Below, piece by piece: positions 43,771 through 56,927 of a DNA stretch of 64,000 nucleotides. The stretch is taken from NCBI GenBank assembly GCA_032871835.1, contig CM065300.1, positions 109,737,088-109,801,087 on the forward strand, given 5' to 3'. The DNA is from Dipteronia dyeriana. Its lineage: Eukaryota; Streptophyta; Magnoliopsida; Sapindales; Sapindaceae. The position numbers and the translations under genes are program-made. The notes beneath the pieces are model-generated. The model saw nothing but the letters and a program-made list of their open reading frames with translations, was not told the DNA's origin and ran no database searches. Numbering within the stretch: the stretch's first letter is position 1; every line of letters starts with the position of its first letter.

Positions 43771-44460
43771 TTTAATCACCTTAGAAAGGTCATCATCTCT
43801 AACGGATATTTCCTCTAACTCATCTATAGGGTGTCAGCTGACCCATTCTCTACTTTTCTCTTCCTCATCCAACACCAGGGGGTCTTTCCCTGGATGATCA
43901 GTGGGCTCCGTATTTTCCAAGATCGTACCAGGTGCTTCCTGATCTTAGATTGTTACAACTTGCACGAGCTATTTAACCAAAACTGTTACGTTAGAAGACA
44001 CTGCATAATATTTCATGGCCGCTTATTGATCCCTGAGTACCTCTCCCACCTTGCTTCCCACTGGAAACTTTAAGACATTATGGTAGATGGATAAGATCCT
44101 CATCAAGGCTGACAGAAATGGCCTTCCTAGTATCGTGTTGTAGATTGACAGGGTGTCGATCATAACGAAGTTTGCCATGATATTCTACTGAAGGGGTACG
44201 GTTCCTCCTTTCATGGGAAGGATCTTTGCCCCCACTGGTATAATCGAGTCTCCCGTGAAGCCGCATAGTGGGGTTGTGCCACTATTGTAGAACCAATGCT
44301 TCTTGTTGAGTTTCTCCAAGGTGTCTTTAAAGAGAATATCTATACTGCTGCCTATGTTGGCGAGCACGGGGTCAACCATTCAACTGGCAATCTGTACCAT
44401 GATTACCATGGGATGGTCATGAGGCTACACAATGTTATAGATGTCTGCCTCGATGAAAAT
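43771..44460 (-). pseudogene. G2 protease and linker, catalytic Asp lost
   Basis: The run 44379-44185 reads VLANIGSSIDILFKDTLEKL where G1 has VLVDIGSS: the catalytic Asp of DxGS is Asn, and Val is Ala. GFTGDSIIPVGAKILPMKGG follows, typical of gypsy proteases, and then, in a broken frame, the YHNVLKFPVG-like end near 44080. The acidic linker to RT (about 44000-43771) is collinear with that of G1 up to where S1 cut G1. Confidence 0.82.
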
Positions 44461-45302
44461 GATCTGGGCCGATTAAGATGGGTTTGTCAGGCTCTGGTCA
44501 ACCTTGAAGATACCCCTACCTTAATCATTGTGGGGGATCTTCCTTGCATGGTTCTTTCTGGAGTTCTTAGAGGTGTCGGTCTGGGTGGGCCTTCCACTAA
44601 TGGTATGTATAACTTGGATTTGCTGCATTAAATCCTTCTGTTCTTTATTTCTCTTCTCAGCTTGATCATGGATCTTCGCTTGTACCTCTTTCCCAGTCTT
44701 GATATTATCCATAACTTACTACAGGAATTCTACCAACAACCTACCCATACTAGAGCCTCAATCTGGTTACACCTAAAATACTCTGATGTGTTATGCCCTA
44801 CGTCTTCATGGAAGTAATAGTACTTGTATCCATTCCTCCTGTCTGCCGGAGCATTCATGGGTGCCGGTTTCTAGAGTACCTCTTGTCACGAATGATGAGG
44901 TAGATTGTTTTACGGTATGCATTTAAAGGGGTAAAATGATAGTACCTTCTTTCATCACGTGTTATCGGGGTGACGGTCCTTGAAGGAGGTAAAGATTATG
45001 AAGGGGTTCACCTTGTCGGGTAACTCTCTTACCGAGGTTGGGAAGTAGGAAAGTGATTAGTCAACCAGTTGGAAGGCTTGTTCTGTGTTTTCTTAGCCGG
45101 TGCAGGTTCAGACGTCTCTTTCTTCTGGCATTTTACCGTACTTATATCATCAAGCTCCATCTTAACCGTGAGTTATTCGTCGATCTTGACCTGCTCGAGA
45201 GCCCTTTTATAGGCTTCATGGTAGGTCTCTTGAGGATGCTTGGTGATGGATCGAAAAAGCTTACCTGCCCACAGGTTTCGACGGAAGTTGGCAAGGGTTT
45301 CC
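44461..45302 (-). pseudogene. G2 gag, C-terminal part
   Basis: It carries the HEDVGHNTSEYF block with NQIEAL near 44830-44750 (the Cys of G1's SECYNL has become Tyr), a basic stretch near 44712-44521, and the capsid end near 45280-45150 (ANFRRNLWAGKLFRSITKHP, then YEAYKRALEQ in a shifted frame). B1 interrupts at 45302 inside the capsid. The other half is at 56928-57900. Confidence 0.8.
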
Positions 45303-47395
45303 TATTGGGCTTTATGCTCTAAACATGTAATTTGTAAATAGATTTATGAAGCAAATAAAAAGAAATGTTCAATTCATTTTTATTATGTTATTTATTTTAT
45401 AATCTTGTGCACTTATTAACATCCTGGATTACCGGATGTAATCTCAAACTGTGCATATGAGTGTCATATACGGATCGATACAGTAAGAGATATGCAATCT
45501 AAAGAGTTTATAGATAGCAAATAACACTGGGTACTTTATTTGTGGTTAATCTATAGTTGCGGTCCATTCCGTAATGTAAAGTGATTCTATACTGAATCAT
45601 TCATATGAGATATGGAAATGGAGGCACCTTATATGATGTGATCATATAGGACTGGGCCATGATTTGTATGAATATCACACCAAGATCCGTTTATCGATGA
45701 GATTCATTTATATCAACTAATGATGGCTAAATAAGGGTGATCTTAATCGTGAGTGTTTTATCGACTCCTTCAGGTTAGATCGTGGTCTTTGATATACCAT
45801 AGGTGAGGTCAGATGCATTTCCTGATCAATATACTCCATATGTTGGGATTGCAGTTTGGCTTGTAGTTGGGAAGATTTGTACACAATAGTGGAATTCACT
45901 CCTTCTTGTGAGACGTAGATGGTAGTTCCCTTAAGGGTTGATTCGGGGCTTGGATAATATGAGCGCTCTCTAATTCCGTGAGGAAATAGGATTTATTGTC
46001 CATTAGAGAATCAGTGGTACTAAATGATATATGTAATTAGAGGGGTATAACGGACATTATGACTCAGCTCTAATTATGAACTACTGTGGAGGATCACACC
46101 ATATGTAATAGTTATATCGATGGACCCCGAGTTGTATCGGTCTGTGTAAAAGCGTCTGCAGTTGAGAGAGTGTAGCTTCGGGGTTTTAGTGGAATAACAC
46201 TGGTGTTAATAATCAAAGAATATTAATTAAATAGTTTAATTAATTATTCCAATGATTATTGGAGCTCAAAATACTATGGGTCCATTAGGTCCCCTTGCTA
46301 GCCCGATCGATTTAGGTAACAAGGGTCACGGTTAATTAATTGCATTGTCAAATTAATTGTGTTACGAAAGAGACACGTGTCCGGAGTTGATTGAGTAATC
46401 AGATTATTTAATTGATTAAAATGACAATTATGACAATTAAATAATAAGATTTTTTAATAGTGTAAGTAGTCATGAATGGAGGGTTTCAATTGTTATTTAT
46501 TTTTGAATGATGAGATAATATGATTATCTCATTTATTAAATAAAATAAATTATATATATTTGAATTTGAATTGTTTAAATTTATATATATATATATATAT
46601 ACATATATAATATCTTATTTGATAAATAAAATATAGATTTTATTTTTTTAATAGAAATATGATCAGTTTTTTAAATTTTATATACTATATATATAATATA
46701 TATTATAAGAAAAAGAAAAAGAAAATCAATGTTTAAAAGAAGGATTTCGTTTTTTTTTTTAAATTGATAAAAACTGATCAAAACATCAATATATATATAT
46801 AATCGCACAAAAGGTTTGACAGAGAGAAAAAAAACAAAAGCAAAACCTTACCTAATTGCATATTGGATACGTGAACCAATAAGTGCAAATGTGTGCACTG
46901 TGAAACGATAAGGTTAACAAAAAAAAAGGTTGTTTTTGTTTTTTTTTTGTGCGTTAGTTATTGTGTGCAAGTGTGTGTATAAAATAACATCAAAAAAGAG
47001 AGAATTTTTTTTGTGCAAGTGTTGTTTACCAATATCAAGAAGAAAAAAATTTTCAATTTTTTTTTCTACATCCTCTATTTTAAGTTTCTGAGACCGTAAC
47101 GTGCCAACACGCAGTTACCAGTCCCAAGAATAGCTAGGAAGATCAGTGGTAGAAATCGGGAGCACATTGAAAAGTGAAGGAGCCTCCAAACATTGGTATG
47201 CTTCTTAATCTTTTTCTTATTATTGATTACAATACCTTTATTAACGTATATATCTTATTAGTGTAATAATTTTTATATGTATTTGTTTCGAAAATAATTA
47301 CGATCCCAAGTTCACTAGTCCCAGATACAGATTATGATCTGTATAAAAATTTTAAAACCCATTTCCGCTGCATTACCGGTGAACGGGGTTCAATA
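45303..47395 (+). repeat. B1 5' LTR
   Basis: Starts TATTGGGCTTTATG (family TGTTGGGGTTTAT, with the terminal TG changed to TA) and ends TTCAATA (family CA changed to TA). A TATA-like GTATAAAATAAC lies at about 46977-46988, matched by TTTGTATAAAATAAC in the 3' LTR near 56505. Confidence 0.92.
46977..46988 (+). promoter_or_regulatory. Possible TATA box of the B LTR
   Basis: GTATAAAATAAC is conserved in both B1 LTRs and lies about 400 bp before the LTR end, a reasonable place for a retrotransposon promoter. There is no independent support. Confidence 0.4.
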
Positions 47396-48951
47396 ATTGG
47401 TATCAGAGTCTTGTTTTATTTTCGGAACAGGAAATTGTTTTCGATGCTCATGTATCTATGATTGTGTAGGCACGATTTAAATTGACTATATAATGTTTTT
47501 GTATATATATTAAATTTTTTAATTTTAAAAAACATGATTGTTCGTTAATTATATGGTACTGTGGATTTAGGGTTTATGTGTTGTATTGTTATTTTTTTGT
47601 TTATTATTATTATTTTTTTACTGTTATTGTATTGTAAAAAAAAATGTAACCTATATTGAAGACCTGGAAAAAATCACGAAGAAGGATTCATGAGATGAAT
47701 CAGAGTGACCTGAAGAGACTGGAAGACTCGAAAATTACAAGAAGACCAAGGAATGCCTTGGGGGTATTTTTATAATTTTAGATTCCAATTTTTATAGGTT
47801 AAATAATCCACAGTACTTGGTCAAGTCATTTATGCTTTATATTATATGATGATAAAAGCAATGTCATGCATACGTATACCATTTAGATTAGATATGCCTA
47901 CACAAGTATATTTGATATGTCATACATGCATCATAGCCTGATATTTTATGTATTTGTTTTAATGTGATTAAGGGTAAATACATAAATTTACTATGAAAAT
48001 GAGATTAGTGTTTTAATGGTTAAAAAACTTGGTAATTCTCATTAATATTAATCTAGTTATTAAAGAGTTTAATAAGTTAAATTAATGGGGTCATTTTTAT
48101 AATTAGGATTAATATGATTAATTTCCTAATAATAAATTAACTGAATAATGTGTTAGAGTTTTAATAGTTAAAACTTGGTAAACATAATAATAATAATCTG
48201 ACCTTAGTAAAAGTTTACAAAGGCTTAGATTATTCACTAATAGATTAGATTTTTATTTGTTAAAAATCATTAATAATTTATTAGTTAATTAGAATTTGTT
48301 CTAATTAGTTAATGCGCTGAATAACTTGATTAAAGTTAGCCGTTTGATCCTGTAGAGTCTAGGTGAATTAACGAATAATAGAAAACACTAGTTTTAAAAT
48401 AGTAAGTAGGAGAGGGATATATGACATATATATCCCACGGCCTCCATCATTAGTTCAACACCGTGAGATCAGAGTGGGGCCTCGTGACGGCTTTGCTTTC
48501 GTCCTCCGTAAGAAGGGTTTCCACAAAGGTCAATACCAAGGTTGACTTCCTAACGGATAGGATTTCTGAGGGTATTTCGAGATAAACCGACCTTAAGGCG
48601 GCAATTCTCGAGTTAAGCTAGTGAGATCAGAAATAGTGGGTTACACTCACAAAGGTTTTGATTAAGTTTGTTAATTAAAAACCTGACTGAATAAACGATG
48701 ATTGAATGATTTGGAATAAGAGTTATTCTAGAATACCATTTGACTGAGAATGTATCGGTTCAACATGCAAAGATTTGACTGACCCTAAGGTGACACTTTT
48801 TTATGGTATGTTAGATTGTTGTGGTATAGTAACTATTTTTTGGGTAGTTCTAGTTCGTTAAACATATTCATGCATCATGTTTGAATTTATACCAAAACAC
48901 TCACACTTGTTTTAAATAAATGACTGAATGAATGTTTTATTTATTTCGGCA
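47396..48951 (+). other. B1 primer-binding site and leader
   Basis: ATTGGTATCAGAGTCTTG follows the LTR at 47397 and is the tRNA-Met primer site. The 1.55-kb leader is AT-rich without a credible ORF. A moderately GC-rich segment at about 48440-48660 is shared with B2 (39475-39700, reverse). Confidence 0.8.
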
Positions 48952-49800
48952 ATGTCTTCTGCATTACTTCAAATTCTCACAAATGACAAATTAACTGGTG
49001 ATAACTACACTAAGTGGAAACTTAATATTAATGCAATTTTGGTCACCAAAGACCTCGAGATTGTGCTTACCGAGGAATGTCCTCCAACGCCTATTTCCAA
49101 TGCCACATGAACTGTTTGTGAGTCATACTAGCGATGGGTCTCATCTAAAGAGAAGGCCCGAACATATCTGTTGGCTTTAATGACAGACGTGCTTGTCACA
49201 AAGCATGAAGCTATGACTTCAACATTTGAAATCATGGAGTCATTGCAAGCTATGTTCAGGCAGCCCTCCGAGCAAAAGAGACACTAAGTTGTTCGTTCTG
49301 CTATGCTCGCTCACATGAAGAATGGAACATCAGTTCGGGAACATGTCCTGAGCATGATTTTATACTTCAGCACTGTAGAAGTCAATGGCGGGGTCATTGC
49401 CAAACCCAGTTAAGTGAGCATCATACTGACAACTCTTCCGAAGAGTTTTGATTAGTTAAAAAGCAACTATGGGGTAAACAAGTTAAAGTTCAGTTCTACA
49501 TAGTTGCACAATGAGCTCGCTATCTTTGAGTCCTTGATTAAGGACAATAAGAGCAACGGTTAGGAAAATGTTACCGATCCATCTTCCTCTAATAATAAGA
49601 AGAGGAAAAGGTCTGCTTGGAAGGCAAATGGTAAGCCCAAACCCAAGAAAGCCCAAAGCAAAAAGAAGGACACCTCCACCGACCAAGAAAAAGGAAAATG
49701 TTTCCATTGTAACAAGGTCAGGCACTGGAAGAGGAACTGTCCTCAGTACCTAGAGGAGGAAGCCAAGAAGAAAAAGACGAAAGGTAAATATGATTTATTT
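48952..49800 (+). pseudogene. B1 gag with CCHC knuckle
   Basis: ATG at 48952 starts MSSALLQILTNDKLTGDNY, then TKWKLNINAILVTKDLEIVL; the frame is lost at about 49100. Further on the segments SFEIMESLQAMFRQPSEQK and RSAMLAHMKNGTSVREHVLS can be followed in other frames. The nucleocapsid reads CFHCNKVRHWKRNC at about 49699-49740, a complete CX2CX4HX4C, preceded by a Lys-rich linker. It is a typical copia gag. Stops at about 49108, 49410 and 49561 make it non-coding. Confidence 0.83.
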
Positions 49801-50605
49801 GTTCTTGAATCTTGTTTAGTGGAAGATGATTCTTCACCCTGGATAGGTTATTCGGGGGCCACTAACAATGTTTGTTCTTCTTTGAAGTGGACTGATTCTT
49901 GAACACAGCTAAAGAAGGGAGCCTTCTCAATACGTGTGGGGTCTGGGGATGTCGTGTTGGCATGAGTAGTAGGCGTAATTAGATTATATTTTTGTAATAA
50001 TTATATTTTGTTGGACAATGTATTTTATATTCCTGGATTTACACGGAATTTGATTTCAATTTCTTAGATGTTAGAACAAAAATATTCTGTTTCTTTTAAT
50101 AATAAGTCTGTTATTATTGGATAGAAGGGTATGAATATTTGTTCAGGAAATAATGAAAATAATTTGTATGTGTTAAGACCGTTAATAAATACTACACTAC
50201 TCAACACCAAAATGTTTAACGTTGAAAAACCAAAAACTAAACGACTCCAAATTTCTCCAAAAAATGACACGTTTCTCTAGCATCTAAGGCTTGATCATAT
50301 AAACCTTGACCTGATAGACAGACTAGTAAAAAACGGACCTTTAAGTGAGTTAAAGGTTGGCACCTTACCTGTCTGCGAATCTTGTCTTGAAGGTAAGATG
50401 ACTAAGAGACCTTTTACTGGAAAGGGCTTAGAGCTAAAGAATCGCTAGAGCTTATACATACAGAAGTCTGCGGACTGATGAATGTTAAAGCTAGGGGTTG
50501 TTATGAGTATTATGTCACCTTTATAGATGACTACTCAAGATACAGATACGTCTACCTGATGCAACGAAAGTCATAAACTTTTGAAAATTTCAAAGAATTC
50601 TGAGC
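49801..50605 (+). pseudogene. B1 protease and integrase N-terminal part
   Basis: The protease site near 49844-49873 reads WIGYSGATNN where B2 has IVDSGDTNH, so the catalytic Asp is Tyr. The copia pre-integrase segment follows at 50000-50280. The zinc region appears as LRLDHINLDLIDRLVKNGPL and CESCLEGKMTKRPF (about 50284-50415). A missing base near 50430 shifts the frame before the first catalytic Asp, whose context reads TEVCGLMNVK, with Asp replaced by Glu. The coding part stops at 50605, where A5 begins. Confidence 0.82.
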
Positions 50606-52768
50606 TGACAATTTTTTCATATTAATAAAGTAATTTCTAGTTTAACAAATCTTATAGCATTTATAGTTTAATTATTATAATTATCAAAAGTAAATAATCA
50701 TAAGGTCAAAAGACTATGAGAAAAAAAGAATTGTTCATATATCTAGATATGTATATGGTAGACACAATTCTTTAGTTAGTCTTGAATAATATTCACAAAT
50801 TAAGATAAAGGTTGGGCGCCTTTATCTTGTTAAAGTCGTAGATTCTTTTGCTAGCATTTGAATAGGATCAAATGTGTTATAATGATTCTAAAATCATCAT
50901 AGTGTGGTGTCTTTGGGCAAAATAATCTAGTGCACTGGGTGTATTGAATATGATCAAAATTAAATACTTTACCTAGAACCGTCAAGGGATAAATTTTTTC
51001 ATTTGAAGACAATCGAAGAGTCTATCTCAATCCTGAGGTAAATGATGAACTTATGGTTGCAAGTGTTATCATTTGAGTTATCAATAAGTACGATTATATA
51101 GCATAGTCTATCCTCGATAGTTTGGTCGTATTCATTTGATAACCGATAGAGAACTTCATTTATAGATAGTGACATCGTGGTTCCATTTATTGAATAAGAG
51201 TAGAATACCATCATATGGATGTTTTGAGGTATTGGATATTAAATCTTAACGATAAGTTTTCAATAGTGTCTATTGAAACATGGCTTCTAGACGAATCAAA
51301 GTATCCAAGTTCAAAATGTGCTCATATGAGTAAATATGGTATCTTGGAGAGCTATAGGCGGTCTATGAGCTCTTGGCGATTACTGGTATTCTTCACGAGG
51401 ATTCACTTTCTCTAATAAGGTTATCTAAGGTATGAATGAGTAACATCAACTTATTCTATCTTTATTTAAGAGTTCAATTTTAGTTCTTTAGTGGAATGAA
51501 CTAAAATTAAATAGATTGGACCTAAGTGAATCATTTGCTGATTGTGATTGGGTTGTGTCTATTGGAGCTTAAATTTAGATAGTCCTCCAAGATCCCCAAT
51601 CCACATGAACTTGCATGGATCACTTGATATATTCTACCGGACCAATTTAGGGGTCCATTTAGAATTGTATTAAGGGATGTGAACTTGTTTCTTTTTGTAA
51701 GAATAGGTCTAGTTCACATGTGGACTTTTTATTATGGTCCAATGGATTTAATAAAATAAGAAAAATAATATATGGCTCATATATATGTGTTTGGCGGCAA
51801 GACTATTTAGAATAGCTTAATTATTTTATTTTTATTTTATTTTTTAATTAAATGGAAATTAATTAATTTGTTGATTAATTAATTATTTAATTAGAAGTCA
51901 AAATCTTTTTCCTAGTAGGAGATGGTCTCCTAAAATTATACAATTTTTGGTAGTATAATTAATATAAAAGACTATATTTGATAAGTAGATAAATATAATG
52001 AATTATTTATCTAATCAAATTAGGAAGTCTTTAATATGGTTACAAATACACTATTGAGTTGAATTCGGAGTCTTGGTGTAGGAAAGAATTCCTTTTGGAA
52101 AAGGATTCTTAACCACCAAGTAAATCCACCTAAGGATAGGATTCTTAACCACCAAGTAAATCCTTTTTAAGAGAGGATTTAGTCTCCTATATATAATACC
52201 TATTAAATTCGACCAAGAATGAATTTTTGGTGTGAGAAGTTGTTTTTTATTGTTATAAAACAAAAAACAAATTCCAACTCATTGTGTGAATAATTCGGCC
52301 AAGCATAGAGAAAAGAGGGAACGTTTTTGTTTTCGATAGTACACTAGTATCCTTTGCATCAAAAGGGTTTTGTGTACAACATTGAATCAAGGTTCATGCG
52401 AGTTTCAATCAAATTGATTATTAATTCAAAAGTGACCGGACGTTCTTGGTTTTTCTCTTGGAGGATTATTGTGACTAACAAAGAAGAAGATTTTGTTTGT
52501 TTTCATCCTCAGGTATACAATTTAAAGAATGGGAGCCCACACTCCTAGGTGATTCACGTTCGTGATTGGATTGGAAGATCTTACGGATTCAGTTTAGTTC
52601 AATCGTCATGAAAAAAAGATACGATACTTTTATATACATCAATTAATCTAAGGTTAAGGTTCTTGTTATTTAAAAGGGAAATTTTTTTATTTATACGCAA
52701 ACATACCCTAATTTCTACCTTTCTTTTTCTCATGCTTCCGTTGCGTTTTGAACCGTTTTTTTCTTACA
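50606..52768 (+). mobile_element. A5: solo A LTR in B1 integrase, left border deleted
   Basis: It begins TGACAATTTTTTCATATTAA, equivalent to about position 40 of an A LTR, so the first ~40 bp are missing. The right end is intact (TTCTTACA). Compared with B2, B1 also lacks about 270 bp of integrase coding sequence immediately left of the insertion (B2 equivalents 37378-37645). A single deletion across the left junction explains both losses. No TSD can be read for that reason. Confidence 0.88.
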
Positions 52769-53240
52769 GTGCCATCCAAATTTGTTCCTAAGACTCCCTG
52801 GAGTTCTGGAATTGTCGTAAAACTAGTTTACGATATTTCCGTATATGGAGGTGTCCAGCACACGTGCTAAAGAATAGAACTGGAAAGCTAGACTCCAAGT
52901 CTGTTGTCTACCTGTTTGTAGGATACTCCAATGAGACTAGAGGTGGACACTTCAATAGTCTTGAAGACAACAAAGTATTTGTATCGACAAATGCAACGTT
53001 TCTTGAGGACAATTACATTAGTGACAATAAACCTTGTTCTAAGATTGTATTGAATGATTTGAAGCCTGGTGAGACTAGTGCTTTATCAAAAAGAATTGTT
53101 GATCAAAAAACATCTGAGAGTCAGATGGTTCCTTATCAGGATACACTACCACCTAGATGTAGTGAGAAGGTTGTGAGACAACCCGAACACTATTTTGGTA
53201 TAGATGAGGGATAAGGTGTTGTCTCTACTGATAGTTTGGA
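52769..53240 (+). pseudogene. B1 integrase C-terminal part
   Basis: It resumes with the VPSKFVPKTPWSSGI region and, after a stop, NRTGKLDSKSVVYLFVGYSN, then TRGGHFNSLEDNKVFVSTNA and a 116-codon open stretch (52864-53214). This corresponds to the copia integrase C-terminal extension and the linker to RT. It ends at TAA 53212-53214. Confidence 0.83.
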
Positions 53241-53990
53241 TGATCCATTGACATTTGAGAATGCAATGGAAGATCCTGATAAAGAGGAATGGCTTAAAGC
53301 CATGAATCTCAAGATGGAGTTCATGTACTCTAACTCAGTCTGAGATCTTGTAGACTTACCGGATGGGGTAAAACCCAAAGGGTATAAGTGGATCAACAAG
53401 AGAAAGAGATGAGTAAACAGGAAGGTATAGATCTTCAAGGCAATGCTAGTGGCCAAGGGTTATACCCAGAAAGAGGGGGTTCATTATGAAGTAACCTTCT
53501 CGCCAGTAGCCATGTTTAAGTGTATTAGGATTCTCTTATCCATTGCTGGCTATTTTGATTATAAAATTTGGCAAATGGATGTCAAGACCGCATTCGTGAA
53601 TGGCCATCTAGACGAGAGCATTTATATGATTCAACCAGAGGGATTCGTGTCTCCAGATCAAGAACAAAAAGTTTGCAAGCTGCAAAGGTCCATTTATGGA
53701 CTTAAGCAAGCATCAAGATCTTGGAACATCAGGTCTGATGATGTGATCAAAACCTATGACTTCGAGCAGAACGTCGATGAGCCTTTTGTCTACAAACGTA
53801 TAATTGACAAGAAAGTAGTTTTCTTGGTCCTATACGTAGATGAAATCCTAGTCATTGGGAATGATGTGGGAGCATTGTCTGATGTAAAGGGCTGGCTGGC
53901 TATCCAATTCTAAATGAAAGATTTGGGAGAGGCAAGTTATGTTCTAGGGATCCAAATTATAAGGGATCGTTAGAACAAGCTCATTGCACT
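53241..53990 (+). pseudogene. B1 reverse transcriptase
   Basis: The start (NAMEDPDKEEWLKAMNLKME) holds stops near 53341 and 53410. From 53443 to 53913 an open run reads LVAKGYTQKEGVHYEVTFSP, WQMDVKTAFVNGHLDESIYM, LQRSIYGLKQASRSW and the active-site motif YVDEILVIGNDVG near 53839. The second Asp of YVDD is Glu, which is expected to cripple polymerisation. A stop follows near 53911 in the QFQMKDLGEASYVLGIQ region, which is otherwise well kept. Confidence 0.87.
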
Positions 53991-54821
53991 GTCTTAGGCA
54001 TCATATGTCGACAATATTCTTGTGCGATTTTCGATGCAGAACACCAAGAAAGGTAATTTACATTTCAGGCATGGAGTTCACTTGTCTAAGGAACAGTGTC
54101 CTAAGACACCTCAAAAAGTTGAGGATATGAGACGTGTACCTTATGCATCGGCAGTAGATAGGCTCATGTATGCTATGTTATACACGAGACCGGACATTTG
54201 CGATACAGTGGGAGTAGTCAGCAGATACCAGTCCAACCGAGGATTGGATCATTGGGTTGTTGTCACGACTATTCTCAAGTATCTTCAGAGAATGAGAAAC
54301 TATTTGCTAATGTATTCCAGACAGGATTTGTTCCCGTTAGGATACACGGATTCTGATTTTCAGTCTGACAAGGATTCTAGAAAATCCACTTTTAGATAAG
54401 TATTCACCCTGGGTGGTGGAGCCATTATGTGAAGAAGTATCAAGCAATCTTGCATTGCTGATTCCACCATGGAAGCCAAATATGTAGTCGCTTGTGAAGC
54501 TGCTAAAGAGGCTGTTTGGCTTCATAAGTTCTTGAGTGATCTGGAAGTTGTTCCAGACCTGGATAAGCCCATCACACTTTATTGTGATAATAGTGGTGAT
54601 GTGGCTAATTCTAAAGAACCAATAAGCCATAAAAGAGGGAAGCATATAGAGAGAAAGTATCATCTCATCAGAAAGATAATGCAGAGAGAATATGTGATCG
54701 TCACCAAGACAGCCTTACAAGACAATCATGCTGATACATTTATGAAGAACTTACCGGTTAAAGTTTTTTCGGATCACCTAGAAGGTTTAGGGTTAAGAGA
54801 CATGCCTCACATGCTTTAGTG
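53991..54821 (+). pseudogene. B1 RNase H
   Basis: The linker reads FSMQNTKKGNLHFRHGVHLS and YASAVDRLMYAMLYTRPDIC. RNase H has YTDSDF (first Asp kept), a stop at 54397-54399, another near 54430, then STMEAKYVVACEAAKEAVWL, in which the catalytic Glu is Lys, and LYCDNSGDVANSKEPISHK, in which the Asp is kept. The last part runs open to the TAG at 54817-54819, ending GLGLRDMPHML, directly before the polypurine tract. The domain would remove the RNA strand during reverse transcription. Confidence 0.87.
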
Positions 54822-54833
54822 CAAGTGGGAGAT
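54822..54833 (+). promoter_or_regulatory. B1 polypurine tract
   Basis: CAAGTGGGAGAT stands immediately before the 3' LTR start TGTTGGGG and marks the plus-strand primer site. Confidence 0.85.
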
Positions 54834-56927
54834 TGTTGGGGTTTATACCCTAAACATGTAATTTGTAAATGGATTTATGAAGTAAATAAAAAGAAAGGTT
54901 CAATCCATTCTTGTTATGTTATTTATTTTATAAACTTGTGCACATATTAACATCCTAGATTACCGTATGTAATCTAAAACTATGTATATGAGTGTCATAT
55001 ACGGATGGATATAGTAAGAGATGTGCAATCTAAAGAGTCCACAGATAGCAAATAAAGTTGGGTACTTTATTTGTGGTTAATCTATAGTTACGGTCCATTC
55101 CATAATGTACATTGATTCTATCCTGAATAATTCATATGAGATATGGGAATGGAGGCACATTATATGATTTGATCATATAGTAATGAGCCATGATCTATAT
55201 GAATCTCACACCAAGATCCGTTTACCGATGAGATTCATATATATCAACTAATGATGGCTATATATGGGTGATCTTAATCCTGAGTGTCTTATGACTCATT
55301 CAGGTTAGATTGTGGTCTTTGATATACCATGGGTGAGGTCAGATGCATTTCCTGATCAATATACTCCGTATGATGGGATTGCGGTTTGGCTTGTGGCTGG
55401 GAAGGCTGGTACACAATAGTGGAATCCACTTTTTCTTGTAAGAAACATATGGTAGTTCCCTTAATGGTTGATTCGGGGCTTGCACAGTAAGAGCGATCTC
55501 CTAATGCCGTGAGGAAATATGATTTATTGTCCATTAGAGAATCAATGGTACTTAAAGGATATATGTAATTAGAGGGGTATAACGAACATTATGACCCAAC
55601 TCTAATTATGAACTACTGTGGAGGATCACACCATATGTAATAGCTATATCGATGGACACCGAGTTGTATAGGTCTGTGTAAAAGCGTCTGCAGTTGAGAG
55701 AGTGCAGCTTCGAGTTTTTGTGGAATAACAACAGTGTTAATAATCAAAGAATATTAATTAAAGAGTTTAATTAATGATTCCGAGGATTATAGGAGCTCAA
55801 AACACTGTTGGTCCATTAGGTCCCCTTGCTAGCCCGATCGATTTAGGTAACAAGGGTCACGGTTAATTAATTGGATTGTCCAATTAATTGTGTTACGAAA
55901 GTGACATGTGTCAGGAGTTGAAGGAGTTATTTGATTATTCAATTTATAAAAATGAAAATTATGACAATTAAATAATAAGATTATTTAATAGTGTAACTAG
56001 TCATGGATGGAGGGTTTCAATTGTTATTTATTTTTGAATGATGAGATAATATGATTATCTCATTTATTAAATAAAATAAATTATATATATTTGAATTTGA
56101 ATTGTTTTAATTTATATATATATATATATAATATTTTATTTGATAAATAAAATATAGATTTTGTTTTTTAAATAAAGATATGATCAGTTTTTTAAAAATT
56201 AAATATTATATATATGATATATATATTATTTGAAAACAGAAAAGAAAAAGAAATCAATGTTTAAAAGAAGGATTTCTTTTAAAATTGATAAAAACTGATC
56301 AAAACATCAATATATATCTATAGATATATATACGCACAAAAGGTTTGACAGAGAGAAAAAAAAAACATAAACAAAACCTTACCTGATTGCATAGTGGATA
56401 CGTGAACCAATAAGTGCAAGTGTGTGCACTGTGAAACGATCAGATTAAAAAAAAAAGTTGTTTTTGTTTTTTTTTTGCGTTAGTTATTGTGTGAAATTTT
56501 GTATAAAATAACATCAAAAAAGAGAGAATTTGTTTTATTCCGCAAGTGTTGTTTACCAATATCAAGAAGAAAAAGTTTCTTCAAAAAAAAATTTCTCTAC
56601 ATCCTCTATTCTAAGTTCCTAAGACCGTGACGCCTCCACACGCAGTTACCAGTCCCGAAAATAGCTAGGAAGATCAGTGGTACAGACCGGTAGCACATCG
56701 AATAGGGAAGGAGCCTCCAAACGTTGGTAAGCTTCATAATCTTCTTCTTATTATTGATTACAATTTCCTGTATTTACATATATATCTTTTTAGTGTAATA
56801 ATTTTAATATGTATTTGTTTTGAAAATAATTACGACCCCAAATTCACTGGTCCCAGATACAAATTACGATCTGTATAAAAATTTTAAAACTCATTTTCGT
56901 TGTGTTACCGGTGAACGGGGTTCAACA
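54834..56927 (+). repeat. B1 3' LTR
   Basis: Starts TGTTGGGGTTTAT and ends TTCAACA, followed by the TSD TTTCC and G2 gag. It aligns with the 5' LTR over its full length. The termini are canonical here, while those of the 5' LTR have decayed. Confidence 0.93.

Larger units (their letters stand above)
45303..56927 (+). mobile_element. B1: complete Ty1/copia element in G2 gag, carrying solo LTR A5
   Basis: The 5' LTR is 45303-47395 and the 3' LTR 54834-56927, nearly equal in length (2093 and 2094 bp). A primer-binding site and a polypurine tract border the interior. The flanks are a perfect 5-bp TSD, TTTCC at 45298-45302 and at 56928-56932. Deleting the element restores a gag collinear with G1 near 8455. 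Inside, on the plus strand, are leader, gag, protease, integrase (with A5 and a deletion), RT and RNase H. Confidence 0.95.
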
